Shown here: one piece after another, positions 8,891 through 17,656 of the stretch
Position numbering within the stretch: position 1 is the stretch's first letter
Layout: every line of letters starts with the position of its first letter
Source of the DNA: Bacteroidota bacterium
Lineage (GTDB): Bacteria > Bacteroidota > Bacteroidia > B-17B0 > Aurantibacillaceae
Direction of reading: 5' to 3'
Assembly (NCBI GenBank): GCA_018267655.1
Contig: JAFDYB010000083.1
Coordinates: forward strand, 1 to 64,000
Length of the DNA stretch: 64,000 bases
Made by a program: the position numbers and the translations under genes
The notes under the pieces: model-generated
The model's database searches: none
Told to the model about the DNA's origin: nothing
The model's input: only the letters and a program-made list of their open reading frames with translations

Positions 8891-9790
8891 ATGAATAATG
8901 AATTTAGAGAATCTCTTTTAGTATTAATATCTGTGCCAATATACACTATTGTTATAGGTGTTGAATTTTTTTATTCGTATTTTAAAAATAAAAACCTTTA
9001 CTCTTCAAAGGGTACGCTTTCAAATATTTATCTTATGTTGTTAAACATGGGGCTCGATATTTTAATTAGAGGATTTTGCTTATTGCTATTAAATTATTTT
9101 TATCAATTTAAGTTTTTCAACTTAAGCTTTAGCCCTATTTTATATTGGACTGTATTAATAATTGCCGAAGATTTTATGTTTTATTGGTTGCACCGAATTG
9201 ATCATTTTTGCAGGTTTTTTTGGGCTGTTCACGTTACACATCACAGCAGTGAGGAGTTTAACCTAACTGTTGGATTCCGCTCATCTGTATTTCAGCCCTT
9301 ATACCGCTTTATTTATTTTATTCCTTTAGCTTTATTTGGATTTAGAGCTATTGATATTATGTTTGCATATAGTGCTACACAAATATTTGGAATTTTAGTT
9401 CACACTCAAACAATTAATAAATTAGGTGTTTTAGAATATATTTTTGTTACTCCGTCTCATCATCGTGTTCATCATGCCAGCAACGTGCGTTACCTTGATA
9501 AAAATATGGGCATGATGCTGATTATTTGGGATAAATTATTTGGCACATTTCAAAAAGAAGAAGATGAAGATCCGGTAACTTATGGTCTCACAAAAAATAT
9601 CAATACGTATCATCCTATTAAAATGGTATTTCACGAATGGCAAAATATTTTCAGTGATGTTATTTCTAAAAAATGTTCTTTTAGTATAAAAATGGGTTAC
9701 ATTTTTGGCCCCCCCGGTTGGAGCCACGATGGTAGCTCAAAAACCAGTGCACAACTTCGTAAAGAAATCATTTTAAATAAAAATAACTAA
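8891..9790 (+). CDS. Sterol desaturase / fatty acid hydroxylase family protein
   Basis: Membrane di-iron oxygenase of 299 aa. The three histidine clusters of the family are visible: HRIDH (about 101-105), HVTHH (114-118) and HHRVHH (190-195). They lie between hydrophobic segments at roughly 10-30, 45-70, 85-100 and 140-170. The family hydroxylates or desaturates lipids (sterols, carotenoids, fatty acids) with O2 at the inner membrane; the substrate here cannot be read from sequence. The gene starts 22 bases after the kinase and its stop overlaps the convergent trmH stop by 4 bases, so no terminator fits between them. Confidence 0.88.
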   Translation: MNNEFRESLLVLISVPIYTIVIGVEFFYSYFKNKNLYSSKGTLSNIYLMLLNMGLDILIRGFCLLLLNYFYQFKFFNLSFSPILYWTVLIIAEDFMFYWLHRIDHFCRFFWAVHVTHHSSEEFNLTVGFRSSVFQPLYRFIYFIPLALFGFRAIDIMFAYSATQIFGILVHTQTINKLGVLEYIFVTPSHHRVHHASNVRYLDKNMGMMLIIWDKLFGTFQKEEDEDPVTYGLTKNINTYHPIKMVFHEWQNIFSDVISKKCSFSIKMGYIFGPPGWSHDGSSKTSAQLRKEIILNKNN

Positions 9791-10467
9791 GCTAGTGCTT
9801 TTATAAATTGCTCATAAATTTGGTTACCGGCCTTTATACTATTTTTTAACCAATTAATTTTTTGATCAAGTAATTCTTCCGGTGTAAAACCATAGTTAAG
9901 ATTTGAGTTTCTAATTTGCTCACTTAAAGCATGCATACACAATGCAGCGCTTACGCTTATATTAAAACTTTCGGTAAAACCATACATTGGTATAGTAACA
10001 AACTCATCTGCCAATTGTTTAATGTTATCGCTAATACCGGTAATTTCTGTGCCAAAAACTAGTGCAAATTTTGAATTGATATTAAAATCACTAATTGATG
10101 TTGCATTATTATTTGGAACAGTTGCAACTATTTTAAAGCCATTTTGTTTTAATTCTTCAATAGCAGTTTTGGTATTATTTATAGTTGAATTATAGCGATG
10201 TAAGCTAAGCCATTTATCTGAACCCATTGCTATATCATCATTAACATTTAGCTTATTATTATTTTCAACAATATGTATATGTTGAATGCCAAAACAATCT
10301 GCACTTCGTAAAACAGCGCTAGCATTGTGCCCTTGATAAATGTCTTCTAATACAATTTGCATGTGTGTGATACGCTTAGCAGCATTAGTGTTTATTTTTA
10401 AAAGTCTGTCAGGGCTTACAAATTTTGAAAGGTGTTCAAAAACAGCTTCTTTTAGTTCTATAGTCAT
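9787..10467 (-). CDS. trmH: TrmH-type RNA 2'-O-methyltransferase (SPOUT)
   Basis: SPOUT methyltransferase of 226 aa, probably tRNA (guanosine-18-2'-O)-methyltransferase. The start at 10467 (MTIELKEAVFEHL) is preferred to 10545, which would overlap the upstream gene and add a non-conserved extension. The N-terminal FVSPDRLLKI segment, NASAVLRSADCFGIQHIHI (motif 1), VFGTEITGIS (motif 2) and MYGFTESFNISVSAAL (motif 3, with the deep-knot SAM site) are all present. TrmH rather than TrmL/RlmB is suggested by the N-terminal helix and the motif around LEDIYQGHN. It follows the anti-sigma gene by 4 bases on the same strand. Confidence 0.88.
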   Translation of the reverse strand: MTIELKEAVFEHLSKFVSPDRLLKINTNAAKRITHMQIVLEDIYQGHNASAVLRSADCFGIQHIHIVENNNKLNVNDDIAMGSDKWLSLHRYNSTINNTKTAIEELKQNGFKIVATVPNNNATSISDFNINSKFALVFGTEITGISDNIKQLADEFVTIPMYGFTESFNISVSAALCMHALSEQIRNSNLNYGFTPEELLDQKINWLKNSIKAGNQIYEQFIKALA

Positions 10468-10471
10468 TTTA

Positions 10472-11413
10472 TTATTTATCAAAAAAATAAGATAAGTGAT
10501 AGGTGCAGTTCTGTTGAGTTTTAGTATTGCATGTAAAATTACCAAGCATTTTTAATTTATTTATAAATTCATTTTCAATATTTGGTAATAGTTTTTGAGA
10601 AATATTTTCTACAAATTTAACCTTGTCGTTTTCAATAATTAAGTCGCATTCAATTTTTCCTTTTATGTTTATTAGAGACAAATAGTTATCCAAATCTTTT
10701 TTTAATTCCATCTCACCTTTTTGATAAACCGCGTTTGATGATGTTTTAGTCGTAAAAATCGATTTTTTTTCACGACTTTCTTTTAGCTGCAAAGCATTTT
10801 TACTGTTAATTGGCGAAGCTGCAGCAGGCATTGCTCCCGATGCACTTTCATCTTTTTTATCAGCAGCAGCATCTTCTTCAAGCGACATAGTTTTTAGTTT
10901 GCTTTCGCTAGGCATTTCTTTGTTTGAAAATTTTTCTTCATTATTTTTTTCATCACTTAATACATTATCACTTTGTTTACTTTGAGTTTTTGCAGGTGCC
11001 GTTTTTCTTTCAACAACTGTCTTTTTAGTATTTGGTTCGAGCGCTCTTACATCGCCTGAAATTTGTTGAGTAGGATTAATAATTGAACTAGCCTCTGCTT
11101 TTTCATTTTTTTGAACAGGTTCATTTACTGAAAGTTGTGTAGAGCTGACATTAAAATTATTTTGTAAAAAATAAAATAAAATTGAACTAAAAACAATTAA
11201 AAAAACTATTGCTGCAGCATAATAATACTTTTTATTGATATGCTTTTTATTTTCAAATAAATATTGTACTTTTTTATCAAGCTCTTGCTTTAAATTAACA
11301 GCCCCTTGCTTTGAAAGCAAGGCAAATCCATCTTTTGCTTCTTCTTCAAAAGCATCAACAGCATTTTTATTGTCTAGCCATTTATTAAAATTATGCTCGT
11401 TTTTATTTTCCAT
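10472..11413 (-). CDS. Probable membrane anti-sigma factor
   Basis: Single-pass membrane protein of 313 aa. The N-terminal cytoplasmic part (residues 1-80) holds the motif FNKWLDNKNAVDAFEEEAKDG seen in Bacteroidota anti-sigma proteins. One TM lies at about 84-105. A long Ser/Lys/Glu/Ala-rich periplasmic linker follows, then a small folded C-terminal domain (about 235-313) with two cysteines (IECDLI, FTCNTK and a later NCTYH). Function is inferred from context: the gene overlaps the end of an ECF sigma gene by 11 bases, indicating translational coupling. The C-terminal domain is faintly like a TonB C-terminal fold but I cannot assign it. Not a FecR by sequence. Confidence 0.7.
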   Translation of the reverse strand: MENKNEHNFNKWLDNKNAVDAFEEEAKDGFALLSKQGAVNLKQELDKKVQYLFENKKHINKKYYYAAAIVFLIVFSSILFYFLQNNFNVSSTQLSVNEPVQKNEKAEASSIINPTQQISGDVRALEPNTKKTVVERKTAPAKTQSKQSDNVLSDEKNNEEKFSNKEMPSESKLKTMSLEEDAAADKKDESASGAMPAAASPINSKNALQLKESREKKSIFTTKTSSNAVYQKGEMELKKDLDNYLSLINIKGKIECDLIIENDKVKFVENISQKLLPNIENEFINKLKMLGNFTCNTKTQQNCTYHLSYFFDK

Positions 11414-11984
11414 TTATTACGTCTTCTAATTTTAATTTTAAGTTTCTTTTTCCGTTTTGTATATTACTTTTCACTTCATTTTCACTATATCCGGTTAATG
11501 CAACAATTTCTTTATAACTTTTGTTTTCAAGAAAAAAAAGCTTAATGCAATTTTTTTGAACATCATTTAACTGTTCAATTGCTGCTTCAAGATTATTTAT
11601 TTGATTTTCTTTTTCTATCAGATGATCCGATGAGTTGTAATCTAATACTAACATCGTATTTTCATTTATTTCTAACTCTACACTCAATTTTTTTTGCTTT
11701 TTACGTAATTGCATTAAACAATAATTTTTTGAATACACATATAACCAACTTTTAAAAAATGAGATATTATGTTTACGCAAATCATTTATTAATTTTTCAA
11801 AAATTTGAAACACGGCTTCTTTGCTGTCCTCTTTATTTTTAAAATATTTAAAACACAATCCTAAAACTAAGTGGCCGTAACGCATATATAATTCTCCTAA
11901 AGGTTCATTTGATGCGTTTTGTTTTAATAATGCAACTAGCCCTAAATCGTCAACTTTTTGGTATTTTGATGCTTGTGATTCCAA
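11403..11984 (-). CDS. ECF-type RNA polymerase sigma factor
   Basis: Sigma-70 family protein of 193 aa. Region 2 covers about residues 25-90 (ELYMRYGHLVLGLCFKYFKN, then SKEAVFQIFEKL). Region 4 covers about 125-185, with the helix-turn-helix NKSYKEIVALTGYSENEVKSN. The start is TTG at 11984; the codon before it is a stop, the first in-frame ATG would delete region 2, and an ATG at 11992 is out of frame. The gene overlaps the anti-sigma gene, forming a sigma/anti-sigma operon, probably with trmH read through. The target regulon is not evident. It is divergent from the YfiR operon. Confidence 0.9.
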   Translation of the reverse strand: MESQASKYQKVDDLGLVALLKQNASNEPLGELYMRYGHLVLGLCFKYFKNKEDSKEAVFQIFEKLINDLRKHNISFFKSWLYVYSKNYCLMQLRKKQKKLSVELEINENTMLVLDYNSSDHLIEKENQINNLEAAIEQLNDVQKNCIKLFFLENKSYKEIVALTGYSENEVKSNIQNGKRNLKLKLEDVINGK

Positions 11985-12008
11985 TTATCCATAAAAATAA
12001 AAAATAAA

Positions 12009-12041
12009 TTGTATAAAAATTAAGCTATTTTTTTATATTTG
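12009..12041 (+). promoter_or_regulatory. Promoter of the yfiR-TPR-spoIIE-propeller operon
   Basis: TATATTTG at 12034-12041 fits the TAnnTTTG -7 consensus, with TTG at 12009-12011 22 bases upstream. The predicted start of transcription is near 12048, only about 11 bases before the inferred CTG start codon, so the leader is very short. Confidence 0.5.
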
Positions 12042-12058
12042 TAATTTACTCTAAAAAC

Positions 12059-12586
12059 CTGAAAAAAGGCATAACATATTGGATTTTAATTTTTTGCATT
12101 ATTTCTTTTGGATTTCAACAACCTTCGGGTTTTGATACTAACGCAAAGTTAAAGGCGGTTTATCTTTATAATTTTACTCGCTATTTTGACTGGCCAACAA
12201 GCACCAAATCAGGTAATTTTATTATTTATGTGGTGGGTAAAAACGATAATTTAATTAAGGAGTTAAATGCCATAGCTCTTAATAAAAAAGTGGGTAATCA
12301 AGATATTGAAATTAAAAACACGCCAACTTACGATAAAAATGTTAAGGCGCAAATACTATTTATTTATAACGAACAAGCAAAAAGCATTTCTGAAATTGCA
12401 AGTAAAAACAAAGGCAAGGGCCTAATATTAGTAACCGAAAACCCAAATTTTTGTAAACATGGCGCTATAATAAACTTTACAGTTAACGATAATAAGTTAA
12501 AGTTTGAATATAGTAAATCAAACGCTGTTAAACTTGGTTTAAAAACAAACGATGATTTTAAAACTTTAGCAATACCTGTTGATTAA
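12059..12586 (+). CDS. YfiR-family periplasmic protein (DUF4154), apparent CTG start
   Basis: Periplasmic regulator-like protein of 175 aa. A GTG at 12230 would give only the last 118 residues and lose the family core. Reading upstream in frame restores a signal peptide (KKGITYWILIFCIISFGFQ) and the YfiR hallmark LKAVYLYNFTRYFDWP. The frame is open back to a stop at 12014-12016 and contains no ATG, GTG or TTG at a suitable place. CTG at 12059, directly before KKG, is the best start. Later conserved features are ILVTENPNF and AIINFTV-x-x-x-KLKFEY. YfiR proteins are periplasmic inhibitors of membrane signalling enzymes (GGDEF proteins in Pseudomonas). Here the membrane enzyme in the operon is a HAMP-SpoIIE phosphatase. 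Confidence 0.8.
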   Translation: MKKGITYWILIFCIISFGFQQPSGFDTNAKLKAVYLYNFTRYFDWPTSTKSGNFIIYVVGKNDNLIKELNAIALNKKVGNQDIEIKNTPTYDKNVKAQILFIYNEQAKSISEIASKNKGKGLILVTENPNFCKHGAIINFTVNDNKLKFEYSKSNAVKLGLKTNDDFKTLAIPVD

Positions 12587-12587
12587 C

Positions 12588-13496
12588 ATGAGAATATACA
12601 AAATCGACATATTAAAACGACTGCTGCTCACGATTGTACTCTTGTGTACATTTAGCATTGGTAAAGCTCAAATTAAAGCCTACAATAGAGCTCAAAAATC
12701 ATATTCTGACAAAAAATTTCAAAATGCTGCTCAGGTTATTGACAGTGCAATAACTAATCCGGAAACAACAAATGCCCCTGAAACATGGACCCTTCGCGCT
12801 TTTATTTATTATGAATTATACAAAGTAAATGATAAAAAGAAACTTAATTCAAATTTAAGAGACACTAGCATTAGAAGTTTATTAAAATCAAACTCACTTA
12901 ACCCTTCCAATGACTTAAAAAACAATAATAATAAACTAATTTCAACATTTGCTTCAGGTTATTATAACGTAGCTAAAACACTCCTAACCGACTCTGCCAA
13001 TTTTTACAGAAGCGAGCTTGCGTATAATAAATTTAAAGAAATTACTAAAATTATTGAACAAAATAAAAACTTTAAAAAAGAAGATGTTGAATATTATTTA
13101 GCCGTATCAAGTAAGTTTAATGAAATGTATTCAAATGATGCAAAAGATTTAAAATCACTCGATATTGCAAAAGCAACACTCCAAAAAGTATTAGAAATAG
13201 ATGCTGAAAATATTACTGCAAATAAAAATTTAGGAATAATATATTTAAATCAGTCAACCACAATAGTTAAAGAAATTCCAATTGATATTAAACTAGAAGA
13301 ATTAGGATTAATTCAAGACAATAGCATTAAACTCGCAAAACAAGCCGAACAGTTTTTATTAAAAGCAAACAAGCTTGAAAACAATGATAAAAATACCATT
13401 TTAGGCTTATATTATATTTACCGTATTTTAAATGAGCCTGCAAAAACAAAAGAATTTGAAACAAAATGTATTCAATTAGGCATTAATTTAAACTAA
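12588..13496 (+). CDS. Exported TPR protein
   Basis: Protein of 302 aa with an N-terminal signal peptide (RLLLTIVLLCTFSIGKAQ). The ATG at 12588, one base after the yfiR stop, is preferred to an upstream TTG at 12579. TPR-like helix pairs are visible near the N-terminus (AYNRAQKSYSDKKFQNAAQVID) and towards the C-terminus (LEIDAENITANKNLGIIYLNQ and QAEQFLLKANKLENNDKNTILGLYYI). It is probably periplasmic or membrane-associated and may link the YfiR-like protein to the downstream phosphatase; this is inference from operon order. Confidence 0.7.
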   Translation: MRIYKIDILKRLLLTIVLLCTFSIGKAQIKAYNRAQKSYSDKKFQNAAQVIDSAITNPETTNAPETWTLRAFIYYELYKVNDKKKLNSNLRDTSIRSLLKSNSLNPSNDLKNNNNKLISTFASGYYNVAKTLLTDSANFYRSELAYNKFKEITKIIEQNKNFKKEDVEYYLAVSSKFNEMYSNDAKDLKSLDIAKATLQKVLEIDAENITANKNLGIIYLNQSTTIVKEIPIDIKLEELGLIQDNSIKLAKQAEQFLLKANKLENNDKNTILGLYYIYRILNEPAKTKEFETKCIQLGINLN

Positions 13497-13506
13497 TAAG
13501 ATAGCA

Positions 13507-15282
13507 ATGAAATTTACAATAGGAAGGCGAATTGGTTTAGGTTTTATCGTATTTATATTTTTTACAACCATAGCATTTGTACTTACCATATTAACTTTAA
13601 AAGAAAGTAAAAAACGAACAGATTTAGTGGTTGGAGAAGTAACACCAAGCGTTGCAGCCTTAACTGAACTAAACTTACTATTACAACGCTCACATACCGA
13701 TATTTCAAAATGGTTTTATAACAAAAGCTTTAGTGATATAGATTTTAGAATTGAATTAAAATCAATTATTGAAAAAGAATACCCACTTAAAAAAGAAGAG
13801 TTAAAAAATTTATCAAAAAACTGGAACACTGCGAGTAAAGAGCAGCTTCAAAATATTTTTATTAGAATTGAAACACTATTTAAAGTTTATAAAAATGAAA
13901 TCATGAATAAACTTCAAGCAACCGAATCGTACGAAGATATATCCGTATATTTTCCAATCAGGTTGCAATTTGAAGACTCTGAATTGAGCATAAAAACCAT
14001 TTATAAAAAACTTAATCAGTTAATTGAAAGCGAACAAAAAATGGCCGAAGACGTGAAAACCGAAATGTTTAAATCATTTAATTTCTTACGCCGGTTTGTG
14101 ATATTATTAGGCATATTGCTAATTGTAGGCGGAATACTAATTGCCATTTTTACTGCAAGAAGTATTACGGTGCCCGTTCAAAAATTAAAAAACTTGCTTC
14201 AGCAAATGAGCCTGGGCATGTTGCCAAAAGAACGTATCAGTCCTAGAAAAGATGAAATAGGAGACATGCAAAAAGCACTTAACAACTTAGTGCAATCACT
14301 TAATCAAACCACAAAATTTGCCGAAGAAACAGGCTCGGGTAATTTTAATGCTGAACACAATCCATTAAGTAAAGACGATGTACTAGGATTTGCGTTGATA
14401 AAAATGCGCGATAATCTTGCGGAAAATGAAAGATCATTAGAGAAAAAAGTAGCTGAACGCACAGAAGAAGTTGTTCGAAAAAAAGAAGAAATTGAAGAAA
14501 AGAATAAAGAATTGGTTGCCGTTTATAAACAAGTAACTGATAGCATTCATTACGCAAAACGCTTGCAAGATGCTATACTACCCACAACCGATTTTATTAA
14601 AGAATCACTCCCTAACTCATTTGTATTTTATAAACCAAAAGATATTGTAAGCGGCGATTTTTACTGGATGCACAAACGTAATAACACTACATATTTTGCA
14701 GCAATTGACTGTACGGGGCATGGCGTTCCAGGAGCATTTATGAGTTTAATTGGCTATAATGTTTTAAAAGATATTACAACCCACAGTAACGCAATTACCC
14801 CCGCTGAAATGATGAATAAAATGCGTGATGGGGTTATAACAGCATTACAAGCAGATACGGGCGTTAATGACGCAAAAGATGGCATGGATATGACCCTCTG
14901 CTCTATCAACTTTGATACATTAGAGTTAAATTATGCCGCTGCATTTAACCCGCTTTTAATTGTAAGAGAAGGCGAACTAACAGAGTATAAAGCCGATAAA
15001 TTTCCAATAGGAAACTATATTGGCGAAAAAAAACCATTTAAAAATACAACTATTCCACTCAAAAAAGGTGATCAAATTTATATTTTTAGCGATGGTTATG
15101 CCGATCAGTTTGGTGGCGATAAAGGAAAAAAATTTATGATTGGAGATTTTAAAAAATTATTACTTGATATCTCACAACTTCCTACAAACCAACAACACAA
15201 ACAACTAGAAACTACTTTTACAACTTGGAAAGGACACCTCGAACAAGTTGATGATATTTTAATTATAGGTGTAAAAATATAA
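13507..15282 (+). CDS. Membrane HAMP-SpoIIE (PP2C-type) serine phosphatase
   Basis: Two-TM signalling protein of 591 aa. TM1 is at about residues 10-30. A periplasmic helical (four-helix-bundle-like) sensor runs from 31 to 195, TM2 is at 197-218, HAMP at about 219-270, a coiled coil at about 305-345, and a SpoIIE/RsbU phosphatase domain from 355 to the end. Metal-binding motifs are intact: SGDFYW, DCTGHGVPGAFMS (near residue 401), DGMDMTLC, FSDGYADQFGG and a final VDDILIIGV. Such phosphatases dephosphorylate anti-anti-sigma (STAS) proteins. No STAS or RsbW-like gene is nearby, so the target is unknown. It is the third gene of a tightly packed operon (11 bases after the TPR gene, 2 before the propeller gene). 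Confidence 0.92.
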   Translation: MKFTIGRRIGLGFIVFIFFTTIAFVLTILTLKESKKRTDLVVGEVTPSVAALTELNLLLQRSHTDISKWFYNKSFSDIDFRIELKSIIEKEYPLKKEELKNLSKNWNTASKEQLQNIFIRIETLFKVYKNEIMNKLQATESYEDISVYFPIRLQFEDSELSIKTIYKKLNQLIESEQKMAEDVKTEMFKSFNFLRRFVILLGILLIVGGILIAIFTARSITVPVQKLKNLLQQMSLGMLPKERISPRKDEIGDMQKALNNLVQSLNQTTKFAEETGSGNFNAEHNPLSKDDVLGFALIKMRDNLAENERSLEKKVAERTEEVVRKKEEIEEKNKELVAVYKQVTDSIHYAKRLQDAILPTTDFIKESLPNSFVFYKPKDIVSGDFYWMHKRNNTTYFAAIDCTGHGVPGAFMSLIGYNVLKDITTHSNAITPAEMMNKMRDGVITALQADTGVNDAKDGMDMTLCSINFDTLELNYAAAFNPLLIVREGELTEYKADKFPIGNYIGEKKPFKNTTIPLKKGDQIYIFSDGYADQFGGDKGKKFMIGDFKKLLLDISQLPTNQQHKQLETTFTTWKGHLEQVDDILIIGVKI

Positions 15283-15284
15283 CC

Positions 15285-16778
15285 ATGTTACAACTTAGAA
15301 CAACAATTTATTTATTACTTTTTAGTTTCATTTTAAAATCTCAGCCTGCTATTTTTAATCAAACAATTGGCCTTTCAGCTGTAAGTATTTCAACTATTTC
15401 GTGCAAAACTTTTAGTTTTGAGTCATCTATATACAATGCTAAATTTGATTCAATAAGCAACCGTCTTTACGTAAGCACAAGAAAAAAAGATGCAAGTGGA
15501 AACTTTTATTCAAAAAATGGCGTAATCGCCTCTGTAAATATTGCAAACGATTCTGTTAATTGGCATAAAACCAGTACCGAATTAAATATTGGTTTAAACA
15601 ATGAGCTTTTAATTGCATCGTCTGATAATAAAACAGCTTTGCTTAAAGCTAATTTTGGTTATGAAGAAAAAATATTTGAAGGAAAAATGCTTTATTCTTT
15701 TAAAAACACAATTTTATTTTATAATAAAAATAAAAAATTAGTAGCCTATGATTTAATTACTAAGACCGAAAAATGGACAGCCGATGTTCCGGCTGAATAT
15801 AATTGGAACGATGTAAAACACTTAAATGATTCAACTATAATAATTGCCGCAGGAGGCTTATATGCTCTGCATTACAACAAAGGATTACTTTGGAAAATTT
15901 CTGAAAAAACCACAACAGCACCTGAAAATAAATTTACTATTTCACAAATGTTAAACAATTACATTAATAATAATGTTAATTCTGTTTATACATCTACCGT
16001 TCAAAATCAAATAAGCGCCTTAGCATCTAATATTTTAATTGAAAAAAACCGAATTTACTTTGCAGGTACAGAAAATGTAATTTGCGCAAATGCAACAGAT
16101 GGAAAACTTATTTGGGAACATTCTTTAAAATCCTACCAACCCTCGCAAATGATTTTAAGACTAGAAGAATCTGTAATAGTTTTAATAAGTACCGGCAAAG
16201 CAGCTTTTAATGACCAAGCGGTAGTGTATGGTAAATCTTTTATATTAAAACTAATCAGCGAAAATGGTAGCGAAATATTTTATAACGATTCTAAAATAGG
16301 TTCTTTTATAGACTTTTTACAATTTAAAAATAATTTATTATTTGCAGATAGAGTTGATTTAACGCGAACAAACATTTCTAATACTTTACTTCAAAACTTA
16401 CTTGAAATTAACGAACATAATTATGGCCGGTTCGTTGAATTTATTGACGGAAATAAATATTATATTGAAAAAGAAGGCTATTTTTTACCCCTGAATTTTA
16501 TTAACGACAATGTAATTTATTTTAAAACAGAAAATGATAAAGTTTACGGCGTAACAAATAATTTTATTGAGTATGAATATCATTTTACAGAACTCTATAA
16601 ATTTAATTGCGAAAACAATCAATACACATTAGTTACACAACAAAATAAATCATTAATTTTAAATAAAAACTTTGAATTAATTGCTCGCATTGATGCAGAA
16701 TGTAAGGGTATGTTTATTGGAAATAAATTGGCATTGTTAAATAATCGCTTATTGCAATTAATAAACCTTAATTTTTAA
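15285..16778 (+). CDS. Exported PQQ-like beta-propeller protein
   Basis: Protein of 497 aa with an N-terminal signal peptide (TTIYLLLFSFILKSQ). Blade-like repeats of the PQQ/WD type are visible: GVIASVNIANDSVNWHK, KLVAYDLITKTEKW, GLYALHYNKGLLWKI and NVICANATDGKLIWEH each end a strand with W. The catalytic residues of PQQ dehydrogenases are not recognisable, so a binding or scaffold role is more likely. It starts 2 bases after the spoIIE-type gene, so it belongs to the same signalling operon, perhaps as a periplasmic ligand sensor (inference). Confidence 0.75.
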   Translation: MLQLRTTIYLLLFSFILKSQPAIFNQTIGLSAVSISTISCKTFSFESSIYNAKFDSISNRLYVSTRKKDASGNFYSKNGVIASVNIANDSVNWHKTSTELNIGLNNELLIASSDNKTALLKANFGYEEKIFEGKMLYSFKNTILFYNKNKKLVAYDLITKTEKWTADVPAEYNWNDVKHLNDSTIIIAAGGLYALHYNKGLLWKISEKTTTAPENKFTISQMLNNYINNNVNSVYTSTVQNQISALASNILIEKNRIYFAGTENVICANATDGKLIWEHSLKSYQPSQMILRLEESVIVLISTGKAAFNDQAVVYGKSFILKLISENGSEIFYNDSKIGSFIDFLQFKNNLLFADRVDLTRTNISNTLLQNLLEINEHNYGRFVEFIDGNKYYIEKEGYFLPLNFINDNVIYFKTENDKVYGVTNNFIEYEYHFTELYKFNCENNQYTLVTQQNKSLILNKNFELIARIDAECKGMFIGNKLALLNNRLLQLINLNF

Positions 16779-16779
16779 C

Positions 16780-16798
16780 GTAATAAAAATTTTATTAC
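16780..16798. terminator. AT-rich inverted repeat between convergent genes
   Basis: Perfect 9-bp stem gtaataaaa/ttttattac with one central base, placed between the 3' ends of convergent transcription units (16778 and 16841). The stem is nearly all A/T, so it is a weak bidirectional terminator candidate. Confidence 0.3.
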
Positions 16799-16840
16799 TG
16801 CAACCTCATCTACAATCTGTTTAAACTTGGTTTTATAGTA

Positions 16841-17656
16841 TTAAAATTTCACTCCTAAATTTAAAATTAAGTGAACACTGTTAGTATAAAGACTGTTAGC
16901 GGAGTAATCAGTTTTAAAATAATAAGGCGAAAAGCCATAACGAACACCTAATTCAATAAAAAAACCAATTGTTGAATGATTAACTTCGTTTGTTTGAAAA
17001 CCACAAACTAACGATATCGCACTATTCATCTTATTAAGCATAAGCGGATTTTTAAAAGCCATATTAACCTCATCTTGTTTTATTGTATTGCCGTTTTGGG
17101 TTACAGTTAAAAAAGCAGGTAGCAAGTATCTTAAGTGATATCCAAACATAATATAAGGTGTGGTTAACGAGTTGTTTTGATTGTTGAAGCATAATTTATA
17201 TTGAACAGGTAAACAAATCTCATTTACAAATAAATTGTATTTATAGGCAAAGTTTTTATCATAAATCTGTAACGTATCTTGGTTAAAGTAATAGCTGTTA
17301 AAACTTAAGCCATGAAAAAAATACTCAAATCCACACAATAAAAACGAGCGATATTTTGTGTCAAGTCGCCACTCTTTTTTTAATGAGAGTAGAGCACTCA
17401 TACGAGTAGATGCTCCTTGAGCATGATTTGTATTGATGAAGTAAAAGCCATAAGCTGGTGCAATTGAGATTCTAAGTCCTCTTTCATTTGTTTTTCCTCT
17501 TTGCTTGCTAAATGGATTAACTGTAGCTTTATATGTAGCGCATGTTAAAAAAAAGATTATACACAAATTACGCAGTAAAAATTTATTGCAATGCAAAGCT
17601 TTTTTTAAACAAAAAAATTTAACATTAAAATTAGTATTTATCTTTTGCACTGTCAT
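16841..17656 (-). CDS. Outer-membrane beta-barrel protein
   Basis: Protein of 271 aa. A hydrophobic N-terminal segment (LRNLCIIFFLTCATYKATV, about 27-46) can act as a signal sequence; the true start may lie inside the first 25 residues. The mature part alternates hydrophobic and polar residues in strand-sized blocks (LRISIAPAYGFYFI, FLLCGFEYFFHGLSF, PYIMFGYHLRYLLP, GFFIELGVRYGFSPYYF) and ends in VHLILNLGVKF with a terminal aromatic, typical of PorT/OmpW-like barrels. No precise family assigned. The ATG follows the SDR stop codon with no gap, so it is the last gene of a permease-SDR-barrel operon. Confidence 0.65.
   Translation of the reverse strand: MTVQKINTNFNVKFFCLKKALHCNKFLLRNLCIIFFLTCATYKATVNPFSKQRGKTNERGLRISIAPAYGFYFINTNHAQGASTRMSALLSLKKEWRLDTKYRSFLLCGFEYFFHGLSFNSYYFNQDTLQIYDKNFAYKYNLFVNEICLPVQYKLCFNNQNNSLTTPYIMFGYHLRYLLPAFLTVTQNGNTIKQDEVNMAFKNPLMLNKMNSAISLVCGFQTNEVNHSTIGFFIELGVRYGFSPYYFKTDYSANSLYTNSVHLILNLGVKF

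Noticed and set aside
12230..12586. 118-aa gene starting at GTG
   Set aside because: This start removes the signal peptide and the YfiR core motif; the upstream CTG reading is better supported.
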